A stretch of 64,000 nt of DNA, from NCBI RefSeq assembly GCF_000499385.1, contig NW_013651812.1:124001-188000 (forward strand), read 5' to 3'. Source of the DNA: Eimeria necatrix (lineage: Eukaryota; Apicomplexa; Conoidasida; Eucoccidiorida; Eimeriidae). A model generated the notes under the pieces. The model made no database searches. It worked only from the letters and a program-made list of their open reading frames with translations, and was not told where the DNA came from. The translations under genes were made by a program, and so were the position numbers. Position 1 is the first letter of the stretch. Every line of letters starts with the position of its first letter. Positions 1 through 11,974 of this stretch are shown here, piece by piece.

Positions 1-1431
1 GCTGTGGCGCAGAGTGGCCACGGAAAGGAAACTATGGGCGGGCTTCTGTTGATAATGGTTCCCCAGCATTTGTCGGCAGCTAGGGGGTCTCAAATCAGTG
101 TCAGGTAGCTCCCTAGTGCTAATCGTCTCTCCATTGCTGAGGCCGTCACCTGTGAGACTTAGATTCACATTCTCCTTGCATTGGGAACTTGCGCTATCGC
201 GCTTAGTGGGGGATAACAGACGGACAACAGGGAGGCTCTTCCTCTTGCAGTGCATTTTGAAGGTATATCACATGTGCAGTGGGAGCCAGGCCCGTTAAAA
301 TGTAGCGCTGTGAACGGCTGTTATTTTTGTTGCGCCTACGCCTTTCTCTTCATCCAGGCATGAAGGGCGCGCTCATCGGGGCAGTTGGAAAACTCAAACG
401 TGGTGGTGGTGCCCAGGGTTGTCTACAGTATGCTTGGGAGTCTGTTTCCCAATCTCCTTGCCGTGTGACGCGGCAGGTGGAGTCCTATTGTACACTCCCA
501 ATTCAGTGGCACGGAACCTTCATCCCCAGAAGAAAATATGGGATCTCTTTGGATTTTTCGCTGTGATGCATTATCGGATATTCCGTGCTCCATTCCTAGT
601 TCGGCGGGTAGGTGTCACACATCGATACGATGAAGGCTCGCTCGTCACTGTGTTCTTTGTGGCGTCCGCTGCCGTCTTTCAGGAGAGAAGGCACCTAGTC
701 AAGAATCGGAGGATTCTTTTTAAAGCCAAAATACTGTTTGTGTGGAACTGCATTCCATCATCTGGGACAGTATTTCATTCAGGTGACCCTGCACCGTAAA
801 AAAGCCACCCGTGGCCCCGACAGTATTGATCAAAGTGCGAGTAAAGCAGTGCCTACAGCTGTGCCTTTTTGACTTTTCCTACCGAAGTGTATTTGACATA
901 GATTATCTAGGAGCCTCAAAAAAGATGGCAGGCAGCGAGGCTTAGGAGTACAGAACCTTAGGCCTCAGGCAGAGAGGCGTCCCGCGTAACTCTGGAATAT
1001 GCATTTCCCGTGCTCGCGATGAAAAAACGTTCCCGAACTTATCATCATCTGTTTCTTACTGATGTGGCTGTTGTGTCCGGAGTTTTTTCTTGACTCATTG
1101 TGCCTGGAGATCCTGATCACAACTAAATTCAAACCTTACGGCGCCGATTCAGTGGAGTCTACTAGCCTGTTCTTGGTGTCCTAGAACTTGCCGGCAAGTT
1201 GAAAATCGGCAACTTTTTTCTACTGTGGATGTTCCCAAATGAAACACTGTTGAAGGGTACAGAAAGGCTCCAATTTATCTCTTTACTGTCTGTTCGCCCG
1301 CATCATGTTGTATCCGCAAAAACCCATAGGGAACAGCCAAACCTGAACCCCCGAAACAGGGATCAGAGCAGCAGCCAGAAGCTGCATACCAATCAGTGCT
1401 TTTCTGAAGAAATTTTTACTACTGTATAACA
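1..1431. other. No supported gene; upstream of CFAP53-like gene
   Basis: Several short open frames lie here, the longest about 126 codons. None shows a recognisable domain, a convincing splice pattern or triplet-repeat coding typical of the genes in this window. The stretch probably holds the 5' untranslated region and promoter of the gene starting at 1432. The right-hand end is A/T-richer just before the start codon. Confidence 0.4.
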
Positions 1432-4017
1432 ATGGGATTGTCTCGCCAGGCCATTGTATCGGGAGCTCTTCGCGAGCAAAAGCTAATGCGACGCAGGGAA
1501 GAATTTCTAGCAGCTGCACTGGACGTAGTTAATCACCAGAAAGAAATACAACACATTGCAGAGGTGTTCAGAAGGCGTGAAGCTGCAGCCGCAGCGGCTA
1601 CCCTGCGCAGAAGAGTGTGTGAGGTGAGAAGTCAACTATCATCTGGGCTGGAGGAGAGAAGATGCAAATTGAAAGCACTGCTTGAAGGAGAGCAAAACGA
1701 AGCAAAAGCTATGATACGGCAGTTGCAGCAGAGTGCAGCAACTAGGGAACACGCTATGATGCAGCGTGCTGAAGCGCTTAGACGAAAGCGTGACCAGGAA
1801 CGGAATGAAGAGGACAAGCGCCTCGACAATCTTCGACACAGGCAAGGGCAGGATGATCTGCGCTTGCAGGAACACCGGAAACTCGTTAAGGAGGTATCTT
1901 ATCCTTCCATTTCTTCCACCCTGCGTTTCATATGAGAAATGAGAGGGGTAACTGCACAAGCATGTGCTAATTCCTCTTCATAGCCTTTCAAGCAATATTG
2001 CCAACTTGCAGAGCGGTTCCCCACCAAACTCGCTAGAAGGTAGAAACACTCATTAAACTTTTCGCTTGCAAGGGGAAGTTGTCTTGGGCAATATTACACC
2101 TTCTGCTACGCGAAACTAGCGTGCTTGTTGCACAGATGCTGGCAGCAAACGCCATGCAGATAGCTATTAAAAAGCAGCAGAAGCAGGAGCAGTATGCAGA
2201 AGAAGAAGTGCTCCAGGCGCTATGGACGGAAAATCTGAACGAAAAACGGCTGCGTGAAAAGAAGGCGATTCTTGCTAATATGAAGAAAGCCCAACAAATG
2301 AAAGCTGCCTTGCTCGATCAGGCAAGTGATAACAGTAGACACAGAAACGTTGCTACATATGTGCTTATGCTTCACAAACACTCGCGATATGAGTGCCGCA
2401 TTTTGTCCTTTTAACTTCTCACCATGTTAGATTAGCGAGAGAGAGGAAGAGCGAAAAAAAGAGATGGAGAGGCTCAAGGCCGAAAACGAAGCGATAGCTC
2501 GTCGCCTGCAAGCAGAAAGTGAGGCTGCTGCCGAGCAACGCCTACAGCAAAGGAAAGACAGGTTAGAGAGAAGGAGAGAAATGGATGCTGTGCTTGCTGA
2601 ACAGCTGGAAGAGCGCCACAGAAGAGAATTGGAAGAAGCCGAGCTTGAAAGGTAAGCCAACCGTCATTCTGTTCTGACTGCTTGCCTGCAATATCCTGTT
2701 TTCTATCATGCCCTCTACATTCAAGGCTGTGGACGAAAGCAGTTCTGTTGATTCCAGGCAGCAGCTAGCTACACAAGCCAAAATTGGGTATCAGGCAGAA
2801 GAGCGTGCAAAACTAATCAGGGAAATAGAAATCGAGAACTCGGAGAATGTTCGAATTGTAGGCATTAATTCACTTGGCCGCTAGCCGATTAGCAATAAAA
2901 ATTCAAGCTCCTATCTTCTTACCGTGTCTCCATCTAAAAGGTAGCCTGCGTATTAGGGGAATTGGGAGCCGCACCCCGGAGCGCGCACGGCAACGCATAT
3001 GTGGACTGCGACTCTATGAATCCCGAAAACATGTCATGTGATGTTGGGCGTTCAGCTTATGCAACAAGAAAAACAGCGGCAGATCCTAGAACTTCGGAAA
3101 TTAGATGCCTTGTGCATTGAGGAGCAGCTCGCTGCGGGACGTCGAGAAGAGCTTCAGGTCTTGCACCCATTAGTTTTCTTTCATGAGCAACAGCGAGTCC
3201 AAAACTTACCGAAACGAAGATACAAAAGTTCTTAGCTGCTCGGTTGTAGCCCGCCACGGCTATTTATGCTCCACTGTCGTTTCTTGGCCTTGCAGCACCG
3301 GTTCTTCCCGTGGAGTTACTTAGTGATTGTTGTGTTGTCTTCAGCGTGCAGAGGCAGACGCTGCAAGGCGCCAAAGAGAACGCGCGGTGGCTACTGAGTG
3401 CAGAGGTATGGCCCCTGCGTTCAGCTAGACATATCACTGTAGCATTTGTGCAGATAGGCACTAATTATTCAAGTGTCGAGAAAAGGCAGCAGTGCATTGA
3501 ACATTTCTAATGATGGGGGGATGGAAGTTGTTGTGCTGAAGGATGGTTTATCAACTCGTATATACGCCCTGCTTTGACTCTCTCTTTTTAGAGCAGAGAC
3601 GAGCATATCTGTGCCGTTTCACACTCCCTGCTTTTGTCTCCCTCCTTTAAGAGCAAATACTACATGCGTTTGCCTGATATATCAACGATGTAAGCTTCCC
3701 TTCTACGCCGCTACAGAGCAAGTCAAGCAGCGTGAAGCACTCCGAGCAGCAAGGGAAAGCGAGAAGGCATTCGAAAGGGAGAGAGTTACAGCTGCAGTTG
3801 CTCAGCATCGTGCGTTGCTTCAGCAGGAGTAAGACCCGCAGCTTCTCACTTTAGAAGAGCAACGTGAGCACCTGCTCCATGGAGCAGACACTGGATTTTA
3901 CGGCACTGTTAATTGTATGCCTGCAGACGTGTATCACGGTTAGACGCCATGAGAGCCTATCGCGAAGCGCTCGACCACCAAATCACACAGCGACGCATGC
4001 TGGAGCTAATGTGGTGA
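1432..4017 (+). CDS. CFAP53: CFAP53-like cilia- and flagella-associated coiled-coil protein
   Basis: Eight exons join in phase: 1432-1893, 2136-2321, 2431-2651, 2758-2857, 3056-3157, 3345-3405, 3717-3828, 3927-4017, giving 444 residues (human CFAP53 is about 514). The product is almost entirely charged coiled coil rich in Glu, Arg, Lys, Gln and Ala, as in the trichohyalin-plectin-homology family. The segment LEERRCKLKALLEGEQNE in exon 1 and EEEVLQALWTENLNEKRLRE in exon 2 correspond, in order, to the LEARRSKLRSLL and VEEQMFSKLWEED regions that I recall from CFAP53. This family is a microtubule inner protein of axonemal doublets, so in a coccidian the product would act in the microgamete flagellum. 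Intron 2 appears to begin with GC (CAG|GCAAGT). The final codon pair TGG-TGA overlaps a good donor (TG|GTGAGT), so a further 3' exon is possible. MNS1 is the main alternative. Confidence 0.72.
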
Positions 4018-5822
4018 GTCCTACGTGTAGGGCGTCACTTCTAGAAAAGAATAGAAGAAACAATTGGATGATTTAAAAGCTCACATCGTTGCTGCAGTTG
4101 TTAGTGAGGCCCTGCACAATCACCACGCATAGCTCGAAAATTAACACAAGAGTGAGCAAAAGGGCTCAGAGTACATCAACTCGTCGGATCACACAGTTGT
4201 TGTCTTATGCCTTCCTATAGAACACTCCACATCTTTAAGCAAGCCGGCTGGCTATGGCCCGTCGTCCCCTTCAGTCTGTATTGGCAGTTTTCATGGGCGA
4301 GAACTATTTTAATTGGATGAGACAAATTTCTTGAACACTCGGGCAGCAAAGTTGGCGCAAATACACGCTAAAAATGTCCGAACTCCCGATGTCCAGTCTA
4401 GCCCAACTACAACGAAAGACGCCATGAAAGGTCCTAGCATCCAATGTTTTGATAGTGCCCCTTCTCTATAGTGCTGCACTCGTTATGTAGCCTGCATGGT
4501 AAATAACAATGGTGTAAGCCAGGACCACTTCAGCAACAGTACCAGTCTTTTCTTGGAATGAGACAAAGTGTTGCACCAAATCGTAACGGTCAGAACTCCC
4601 TGTCATTGAAATGCCTGCAGTGCGATTTCGCCTGCTTTTTTTGGAAGAAATTTTTCGCACATTGCCCTTCTCGTGCCAATGGGATCATTGCAACCGGCAT
4701 GTAATGCGTTTCATCGCTTCTAGAGAAAACTATAGCTGGTTAGACGCCCCATGATGCGCTCCCACACCCGTAGCTTTAGAATTGGTTTCCTTTGAGGCTC
4801 AATTAAAAGCCAAACCTGCCATTTAAAGCCCAAACGAAAACATTTCCAGGGGGCCAACTCGCTAACTTAGTGTTACCCAGCTTCAGGAGCATCCCTCCTC
4901 GTTAACAAAAAACTTCGTTCGATAGGGCGGGCGAGCACACAGTTAGCCCACTATACTGCATATTAAAACAAATGAGCTGAACTCGGCAGGCTCCTGCCTT
5001 TGAAGGCTATCACAACAGCCTACAAAGCTGCCTTATTCATGTCCTGTGCAGCCAGTCTTTGCGTACTTGCGTTTGCACCATTCGGGCACTGATGCAGAGA
5101 TGCAGAGTTGTAGGCGTTGCTCTATTGTGCCGAAGCTTCTGATTTTCAGTTAATTTATTGTTGCGCTCATTGTTACATGTTTGGAAAGGGCTGCCTGCAG
5201 AGGTGAGTTCTGAGAAGATGAGATGAAATGGGCCAATCAAGGGCTGGGAAAAAACCGTGAACTTCCAAGAAAATTTTGTGACAAGTGTTCAGGCTCGTAA
5301 CCCAGCTTGTTGAGTCTGAAACGCTCGGCGCGTGAACGCAAAGCAGCACTGAGCAACGCGCTTTGTCCACTAATATCGATGAACCCGGTAAACAAGCATT
5401 TGATTTAAATATAATTGCCCTCATTTCAGCATATTAAGAGCTAGGGGGCACGACGAAATTTGACGAGAGCTCCCCAACAAACAAGCCAGGGAGGTCACTC
5501 ACTGTGGCTCCTAGCATTGTGAAACAAGCATTGGGTAGCTGTTTGCAGTGGCTTTTCTGATGGATTCCTCAAATATTTTGAAGCTTATAGTTCGAAATAT
5601 CGGAAATGTTTAAGATAGAATTGAGAGGAGTAGGCGCAGCTGAAGCTACTCAGTTTCCGGCCTGCCGCAATCGACGAAGTTGCTCCTATGGAACAGTAAG
5701 CTTTCCCCGCACTAGCACTGCATTTTAGCATGCAAATATACATTATTTACTAACTCAAAATACTCAGAAAAGATCTCACTCACAAGTCTCCGGGGTTCTT
5801 TTGAGGGCGTCCTGGGACGCAA
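4018..5822. other. No supported gene
   Basis: This stretch lies between the CFAP53-like gene and the MYCBPAP-like gene. Open frames are short and lack recognisable motifs on either strand. It may hold the 3' end of the first gene, if the donor-like TG|GTGAGT at its stop is used, and the promoter of the second. Confidence 0.4.
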
Positions 5823-6179
5823 ATGGAGAGCAGGACAAAGCGTTATCGTGTGTGGCTTCGGCCGCACGGCGGGGCGCAAGAAGATCATTCTGATAAGACT
5901 TCCAATCAAAAACCCCAGGAAAGTGGACTTTCGGGCATGAATTTGGAGGGTAGAGGCGCGAGTGCCTGTCCAGTTTACGACCGCACCGACAGAACTGCCA
6001 CTACTCAAGATGACAACAGCGCCATCAACCCCCCATTAGACAAAAACGACGACAAAAACAAAATAACAGAGAGCCAGAGGCTCGGCGTTCGGTTTTCGTC
6101 TACTATTCATGTTGCTGCTGCACATGGTGAAACTCGATTGTCCAATGTTACTGCTTCCGCCACCAGCCAAAGCGAAACC
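5823..6179 (+). CDS. Possible first exon of the MYCBPAP-like gene
   Basis: An ATG-initiated frame runs from 5823 and could splice at ACC|GTAAGA after 6179, in phase 0, giving 119 polar residues rich in Ser, Thr, Asn and Asp. It is on the same strand and about 380 bases upstream of the first block I assign to the MYCBPAP-like gene. A possible middle exon ends at 6501 (GCAG|GTAAAG), and its phase agrees with the acceptor at 6559. I could not find a phase-consistent join between 6179 and that middle exon, so this exon is tentative. It could also belong to a separate small gene or be non-coding. Confidence 0.25.
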
Positions 6180-6558
6180 GTAAGACGCGTTTTGACACAA
6201 ATTGGTTCATCACTTTCACATTAGGTGATGAGCACCACAAATGCCTAGAATTGCATGTTCCAGCCTAGATTTTTGTGAGCTTCGCTGCCTTGAAAGGAAG
6301 AAGCCCCGAAACGGATATTCAAGGATGAAAAAGAGTTGTACATTCCAAGCAGGTGGAGCTCTTGGGAACAAAATAAGTGCTTTTCACACAGGTCGAAGAC
6401 TCGCGCTCAGGAACTGGAGATTTCAAACAAAACCGATGATACTGTCAATTGCAACATTAGCAGGGACTCACTCACAACTAGCCAGGCAAGCACGTCAGCA
6501 GGTAAAGCTTCATACCTACTCGTTAAGAAAGTTTATCCACTTCCTTAATCAAACGAAG

Positions 6559-9500
6559 TATCTTTGATTCGTTTCACTGCTGCTCCACCTTCTGTCTCAG
6601 AGAATAGTTTTTCTTTGTCCGCGAGAGAGGTCGTCATGGAAGTACCACGCGGCGGGACAGCCTGGGGAGAAACAAGCTTGAAAAACGAAGAAAGCACCGC
6701 TTTGTTCTTTTCATTGAGGCTGTCCCATGAAGGACAAGATCCTGAATCCACTCATGGCTTGGGCAGGACAATCAATTCGCGATGGAACAACACAGGCAAG
6801 GCTGCAACTTCAGTCAACTTACTTAACAGCGATAAGCTTAGGGTACTCAGAGTAAGTGGTCCTGTTGTCGTCACTGGAGATAGTTTCCTTTACATTCAGC
6901 TCGATGTAGATAGAAGATTGCGGAGACACATTTTTGAATGCAGGCTTCTGCGCGTGGCCTCTACAAGGAGTCGTTTTGCCCGGTGATACACAGACTCTGC
7001 ACTTTGGCTACTGTTCTAGTAGACGAAGCGGTCTTCAGTACTGCCGCTGGGAGCTGCGCGTGTGCCCAACTAGTAATGCTTGTGTTTGCACTGTATCGTC
7101 GTCGACAAGCACGCCAGGAACGGCTTCAGGGAGCACAATTTATACGGTCGCCGTTGTTTCTGCTCCGACGCTGCCTCTAGAGGGGCTTTGGCAGCAAGAC
7201 AAAGAAACTTGTAGATTACAGGCTGTCGATGCGGCGGAGGATATTTTGCGGGTGCTAATACAGGAAACAGTTTGCTGCGCAGCAAGGCGGGAAGAAGCTC
7301 TGACAAGTGAATAGCGTACTACACATAGACAGTCCCGGTTGTAGATGACAAAGCAGGTTCTTCTTCAAGGGCTGCGCAAATGCGTCACTATTTTGTCCAT
7401 AAAAACGCTTTTACTACATGTAGCAATGCATCCTCCGGTGCTTGTGTTTCGCCCGTCATTGTAGAGTAACAGCACTTGCGCAGCGGTTCCGTAGTTGAGA
7501 TACAACCGCCGTTATCCCTCCACGCGTTGCAGGCATGGACGATCCACTGGCAAGAACAGCCGTATTTAAGGTCGTAAATGCATCAATGGGCATCACTGCC
7601 CCACCAACAGTAGTGGACTCGCTCTTGCTACTGCAACATCAAGCGAAGTCTTTGCAGTGCTCCCAAGGACAGCAGCTTGAGCTGTTGCACACTCGTTTTA
7701 CCTCACCCTCTTATAAAATCTTGAGTGAAGTGCAATCGCTACAGTCTGGGGAGAGGGTCACCGAAGCACCAATTCTACTGGAGACGGCGGAAACACCAAA
7801 AGCCTATGCTCCGTCCCTCTCAGATGCGATTGCTGCGGGAAAGGCTGACATCACAATGTTCAGCATGCGAGCACTCCAAAAGCAGATCTGTCAGCTTCCT
7901 GCGGAGGAGCGTACACAGCAACAGCAGCTCTCTTGGAGCCTTAGGAAGCTTCTCAGTGACTGTGATGACTCCCAACTTGTGCTGCAAGACCCAGAAAAAG
8001 AGAGGGACTTGCACCCAGCACTGCTGCTGCAGCGAGAGATGGAGAAGATATCGGCAGCTGAAGCAGCACTCTACACGGCGTTGAGTAATGCGATAGAGAC
8101 ATTTTCTACAGCACTGACTGAGGCCCTCGAGATGGCAGGAGTAGCCTGCATAGAAGGTGCGCGTATTCTTTTTCCTGTGCTGAGTTATTCATTTCTGGCG
8201 GCGCCGTTAGGCCAGGTTGGCACTTGACGGCCCCCCATTCAGCTAAAGAAAAGTGCCTGGTATCTAGCGACTCTTCTGGTTCTTCTCGTTTGAGTGGCTT
8301 CGCACTCTCTTCGTAACCCTGTGACAGCTGTTAATGCGTCTGCAGATGAAAAAGGACGACAAGCAGGAAAGAATTTCAAACGGCAAGCGAACCGGGGCAG
8401 GCGTGACAGCAAGGCCTCCGAAGATTCCAGTAGAACCTCAGCGACAGCAACAGCAGCAGCAGTCGCTGCTGCGGCAGCCGCCATAGCTGCAAGCAACAGC
8501 GAACCAGAGGATGATGGCCCCCAGACACGGCAACATGTAGCAGAGCAGCTGCTGCAGTGGCTTTTAAATGAAGCTATAGCTGCTGCAGAACCACAGATGA
8601 TGTTGGAGGCAGCGCAGAATGCAGTAGCTTGGGGTGGTGTCCTTGCTGAAGCTGCGCGGCACAGATGCCAGCATCGGCTGCCCTATGAAGCCCTTGAGCA
8701 ACAGTTGCAACGAACGCCATTGCCGTCCTTTCTAGATCATCGTGTGCACCTCATGGCTGAATACCTTTCTAAGAAACAAGCGCACACTGTTAAAGGCTGT
8801 GCGGCATTCTTACCCGTTAACTTATTATCTCGTTTCCTGAAGTAGCTACGCATTATCGGGAAAGAAACGCTAAGATCAAAACCTAGCTAGATAGACGCGA
8901 CTACAACTGCATGCACTCATGCTGATGTCTATTCTGCAGGTACACGAGGTGTCGTACTTTTTGATGGGAGTACTACAACTGAGCTGCTGTCTTTCTTGCA
9001 GCAGCAACCCTCGGCTGAAAAGCAGATCTGGATGCAACAACTACTGCAGCAGCGTTTAGGTTACCTAGCTGACCTCTTGCCAGAGTCAAGAGACGGCCTG
9101 TTGTTGTGCCTGGAAATATCTTCTACGCGTCAGCAGCAGCTACAGTTCCAGCACCCAACGCTTCTGCAGCAACTGGTGCAAGAACTAGTCGAAGGTTACT
9201 TACTGCCAGCCTTATTCGGGGATGAACCACAGCAAATTCAGCCACCTATTGTTTATCTTGAGACCCCAGAAGACTTCGCAGCTGTAGTAGATGACGCTTA
9301 TTCTAGTCAAGTGGCTGCACCAAGCCATCATGCACTACCTCAAAGACACGCGTCAACTGAAGACGGAGAATACGAAGACGCAGAGGGCCTTCCCTGTCTC
9401 CTTGTTGTTCCCTCGTGGCAGCAATTCTTCGTTGCAGCGACCACTAAGCTAAAATCCCTGCAGAAACAGGTGACTGTGGCAAATTATCAAAAGATATCAG

Positions 9501-11974
9501 ACGCAGCACAAGACGGAGACGACGATGGTGCCGCAACTGTTGCAGAAACAGATGAATATAATTACCTAACCGCGAAAAGGCAGCTCGCTGCACTTTCGGA
9601 GCTGCTTCATATTGATTTTGTCGTCCTTGACACTCCTTCTTCTATCTACCAAGCGGAAGACGAGCCACTTGCGACGGAAGAGAAAATCGTGCAGAAAACC
9701 CCACAAACGCTGGCTCGGGTCGTAGCCACAGCAAGAGCCAGCAGCCCCTGGCTGCTAGAAAATCCAACAACCCGCGCACTGGGTCCCCATGCAATAGCGT
9801 ATTTGAAAGCTGCTTGCGTGCTCTTAGGAATTGATTCATCTGCATTGCAGCAGCGCGCATCAGAATGTGTAGCAGACTGGAGAGAAGAGAGACATGGAAG
9901 GCAATCCTTAGATGCAGCCGCTGCCTTAGCAATGCGAAAAGCTCAACGCAGCTTCGAAACTCTGTGTACGGACAGAAGGAGCTGCTGTTGCATCATTCCA
10001 CATGTTTCGACGCAAAGCAGTGGCGCCAATTTGAACCCGAGTCCACATCCACAAGAAGGAACAGCAGTGAACGAACCTTTAGTTGTGCTAGACCAGCAAA
10101 TCAAGCACAGAGTCACCGCAATCTTGTGCTCCTACTGGGACAGCGTGGTTCCCATGGGGCCGGCCATGACTGCAGCTGAAAATGCAGCTTCTCAGGAGTT
10201 GCTCTTTAAGTGGGCCTCTTTGCAGTTACAGAAGCTGAGAACGCTAGTCTCTGGAACGATCGTATCAAACGTGCTCCTGGCAGGAGACCTTGTCAGCCTT
10301 GTTTGCGGCTTGGCGTTGAACGGGGATCTGGCAATGCAGCCAAATCAGCAAGAAACGCCAAAACAAGAAGATTCCGCAGTGGAACCATATTATAAAGCAG
10401 ACAAGGCTGCAGCAGGCGCTGCAGCAGCAGCAGCTGCTGCTGCTGCTGCTGATCCTGCTGAGCAAGGCAGGCTGGCAAGGGGTTGGCTGCGGCTCTGTAA
10501 ATCAGTGACAGCAGGTAGTGGTAGGAACAGCAGCATAGCTAATGGCGGTTTCAGCATCCAGCCACGAATTCACGGGCTACAACAACTGCGCAAATTTGTG
10601 CACCAGCAGCTGAAGATCATCTTGGAAATAGGTGGGTACAATGCAGTATGGCTGCAATGATAAAACCGAAGCTGTATGCATGTTTTATAGATCATGCGTT
10701 GCTTCTCCACTGCAGCACATGAGAGGGACGTCATCATACAACTGCCTACTGAGGTGCTTTTCCGGGTGGATCCGCAGCCTGGTGGTCCTCCCCAAGCAGT
10801 AGCTTGCGCTCCAGTAGAGACACCAGCGCGTGTGCGGAAAACCAGCGATGCTGGAGGGGGAAATCAACGGAATAGCACTAAAAATAGAAGGGGCAATCCC
10901 AAAAGCGACTTCTCTGAAAGTCACTTTGAGGACACTGCAGCAGGTGAAGCGATGGGAGTCAAGGCAGCTGAAGATGACAAAGAAGTTTCCACGCTTTTAG
11001 TGTGTCATTTGCCTCCGGCTGAACTCTTGTGGGACGTGATCTTCGCTGAAGGAAGCAACGCATGCACCCCTTCTGAGGATGGGAGCAGGAATTCAGCAAC
11101 AGCGAGACGGCGCTCGCAAGAGTCACAGGAGAATATCAGGGCCTGCGCGACGTACGCAAGTTTAACAGTAGAGGCAGTTGAGGCTGCTGTAGGCTCGTTT
11201 GGAGGACCAACCCACGTTCTGTGGCTAGGCGAGAGGTTGAGCAAGCAAGCGGATGGAACGGACACCCTGCTGGCTGCTGCTGGCATTTTCGATGCCACAA
11301 CGGTCATGATGGAAAGTCTTCTGCAAACCAAAGAGTACAAAGGAACTCCACATGATGAACAGTTCACCATGATTGGGTTTAAAGCGAGCCAGTGCAGTTG
11401 TTGGCTGCTCCGCGTAGCCGTCTGCAAGTTATCTCCTTTCTATCGACTTTGGTATTAAAATTATTTTCTTTCCACCCAGTTACGTGCGTTTGTGTTTCCT
11501 GTTGCTTATGTGCAGTGTACTTGAAAATAGCTTTTCCTCTGGAGTTGATGCCTTTGGGTACGGAGCATCAAGTCCAGATCTCGTAAGTAAACGACCGAGT
11601 GAACAAAATATAATGCATATACATTTAGCTCCCTACGAGATATACATTAATGTGCTTTGTCGCGCTCATGTGTCTAGGCGATTTTTTCACCGTCAGCATC
11701 GTTTGACGTCGATTCAAGCCGATCCAGCATAATGAGCAGCACGAGGAGTGTGAGCATGAGCAATATCCAGAAGAAATCAGCGGCAGAACATCTCTTATTC
11801 TTCGGTCCCATAGCAAAAAGCAATTGGACTCTGGCTGCTGAAAAAGGAGCTCTTAAAGTCGAAGCGTATCTTGATGCACGGCCTCTCCTTCATATGCTAC
11901 AAGGGAGAAGAGTCAAGGACTTCCTCCTTGCAGATGATGCACTAAGCATGGAAGAAAACGTTGGGACAAAATGA
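6559..11974 (+). CDS. MYCBPAP: MYCBPAP-like axonemal protein with C-terminal degenerate PGK-like domain
   Basis: Blocks supported by phase are 6559-about 6905, 6944-7306, 7533-8156, 8346 (or 8328)-about 8800, 8940-10631, 10716-11376, 11516-11582 and 11678-11974. The joins after 6905 and 8800 are unresolved. The block from 6944 has GVVLPGDTQTLHFGYCSSR, then RWELRV, then a helix with EDILRVLIQETV, matching in order the MYCBPAP core (GVILPGE..F, FW.F, VVREVLQELL). From 8940 the order of motifs follows phosphoglycerate kinase: GVVLFDG; LCLEIS; PCLLVVPS; DFVVLDTPSS; WLLENPTTRALG; NVLLAGDLVSLVCGL; ERDVIIQLPTEVLF; a poorly matching LLVCHLPPAELLWDVIF; THVLWLGERL. The usual catalytic and nucleotide-binding signatures are not preserved, so I infer a pseudo-enzyme. 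Poly-Ala tracts lie near 8460 and 10430. MYCBPAP proteins sit in axoneme central-pair structures. Two adjacent genes instead of one fusion remain possible around 8.2-8.9 kb. Confidence 0.55.
8446..8496 (+). repeat. GCN triplet tract coding poly-Ala
   Basis: An imperfect CAG/GCN tract inside the MYCBPAP/PGK-like gene encodes an Ala run with a few Val and Thr. It lies in the low-complexity linker before the PGK-like part. Confidence 0.7.
10408..10459 (+). repeat. GCN triplet tract coding poly-Ala
   Basis: A run of GCA and GCT codons inserts about fifteen Ala into the PGK-like region, between the NVLLAGDLVSLV motif and the ERDVIIQLP motif. Such homopolymer insertions are typical of Eimeria proteins. 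Confidence 0.75.

Noticed and set aside
9642..9932. Minus-strand frame inside the PGK-like exon
   Set aside because: It is antisense to a long exon with ordered PGK-like motifs. No independent support was found.
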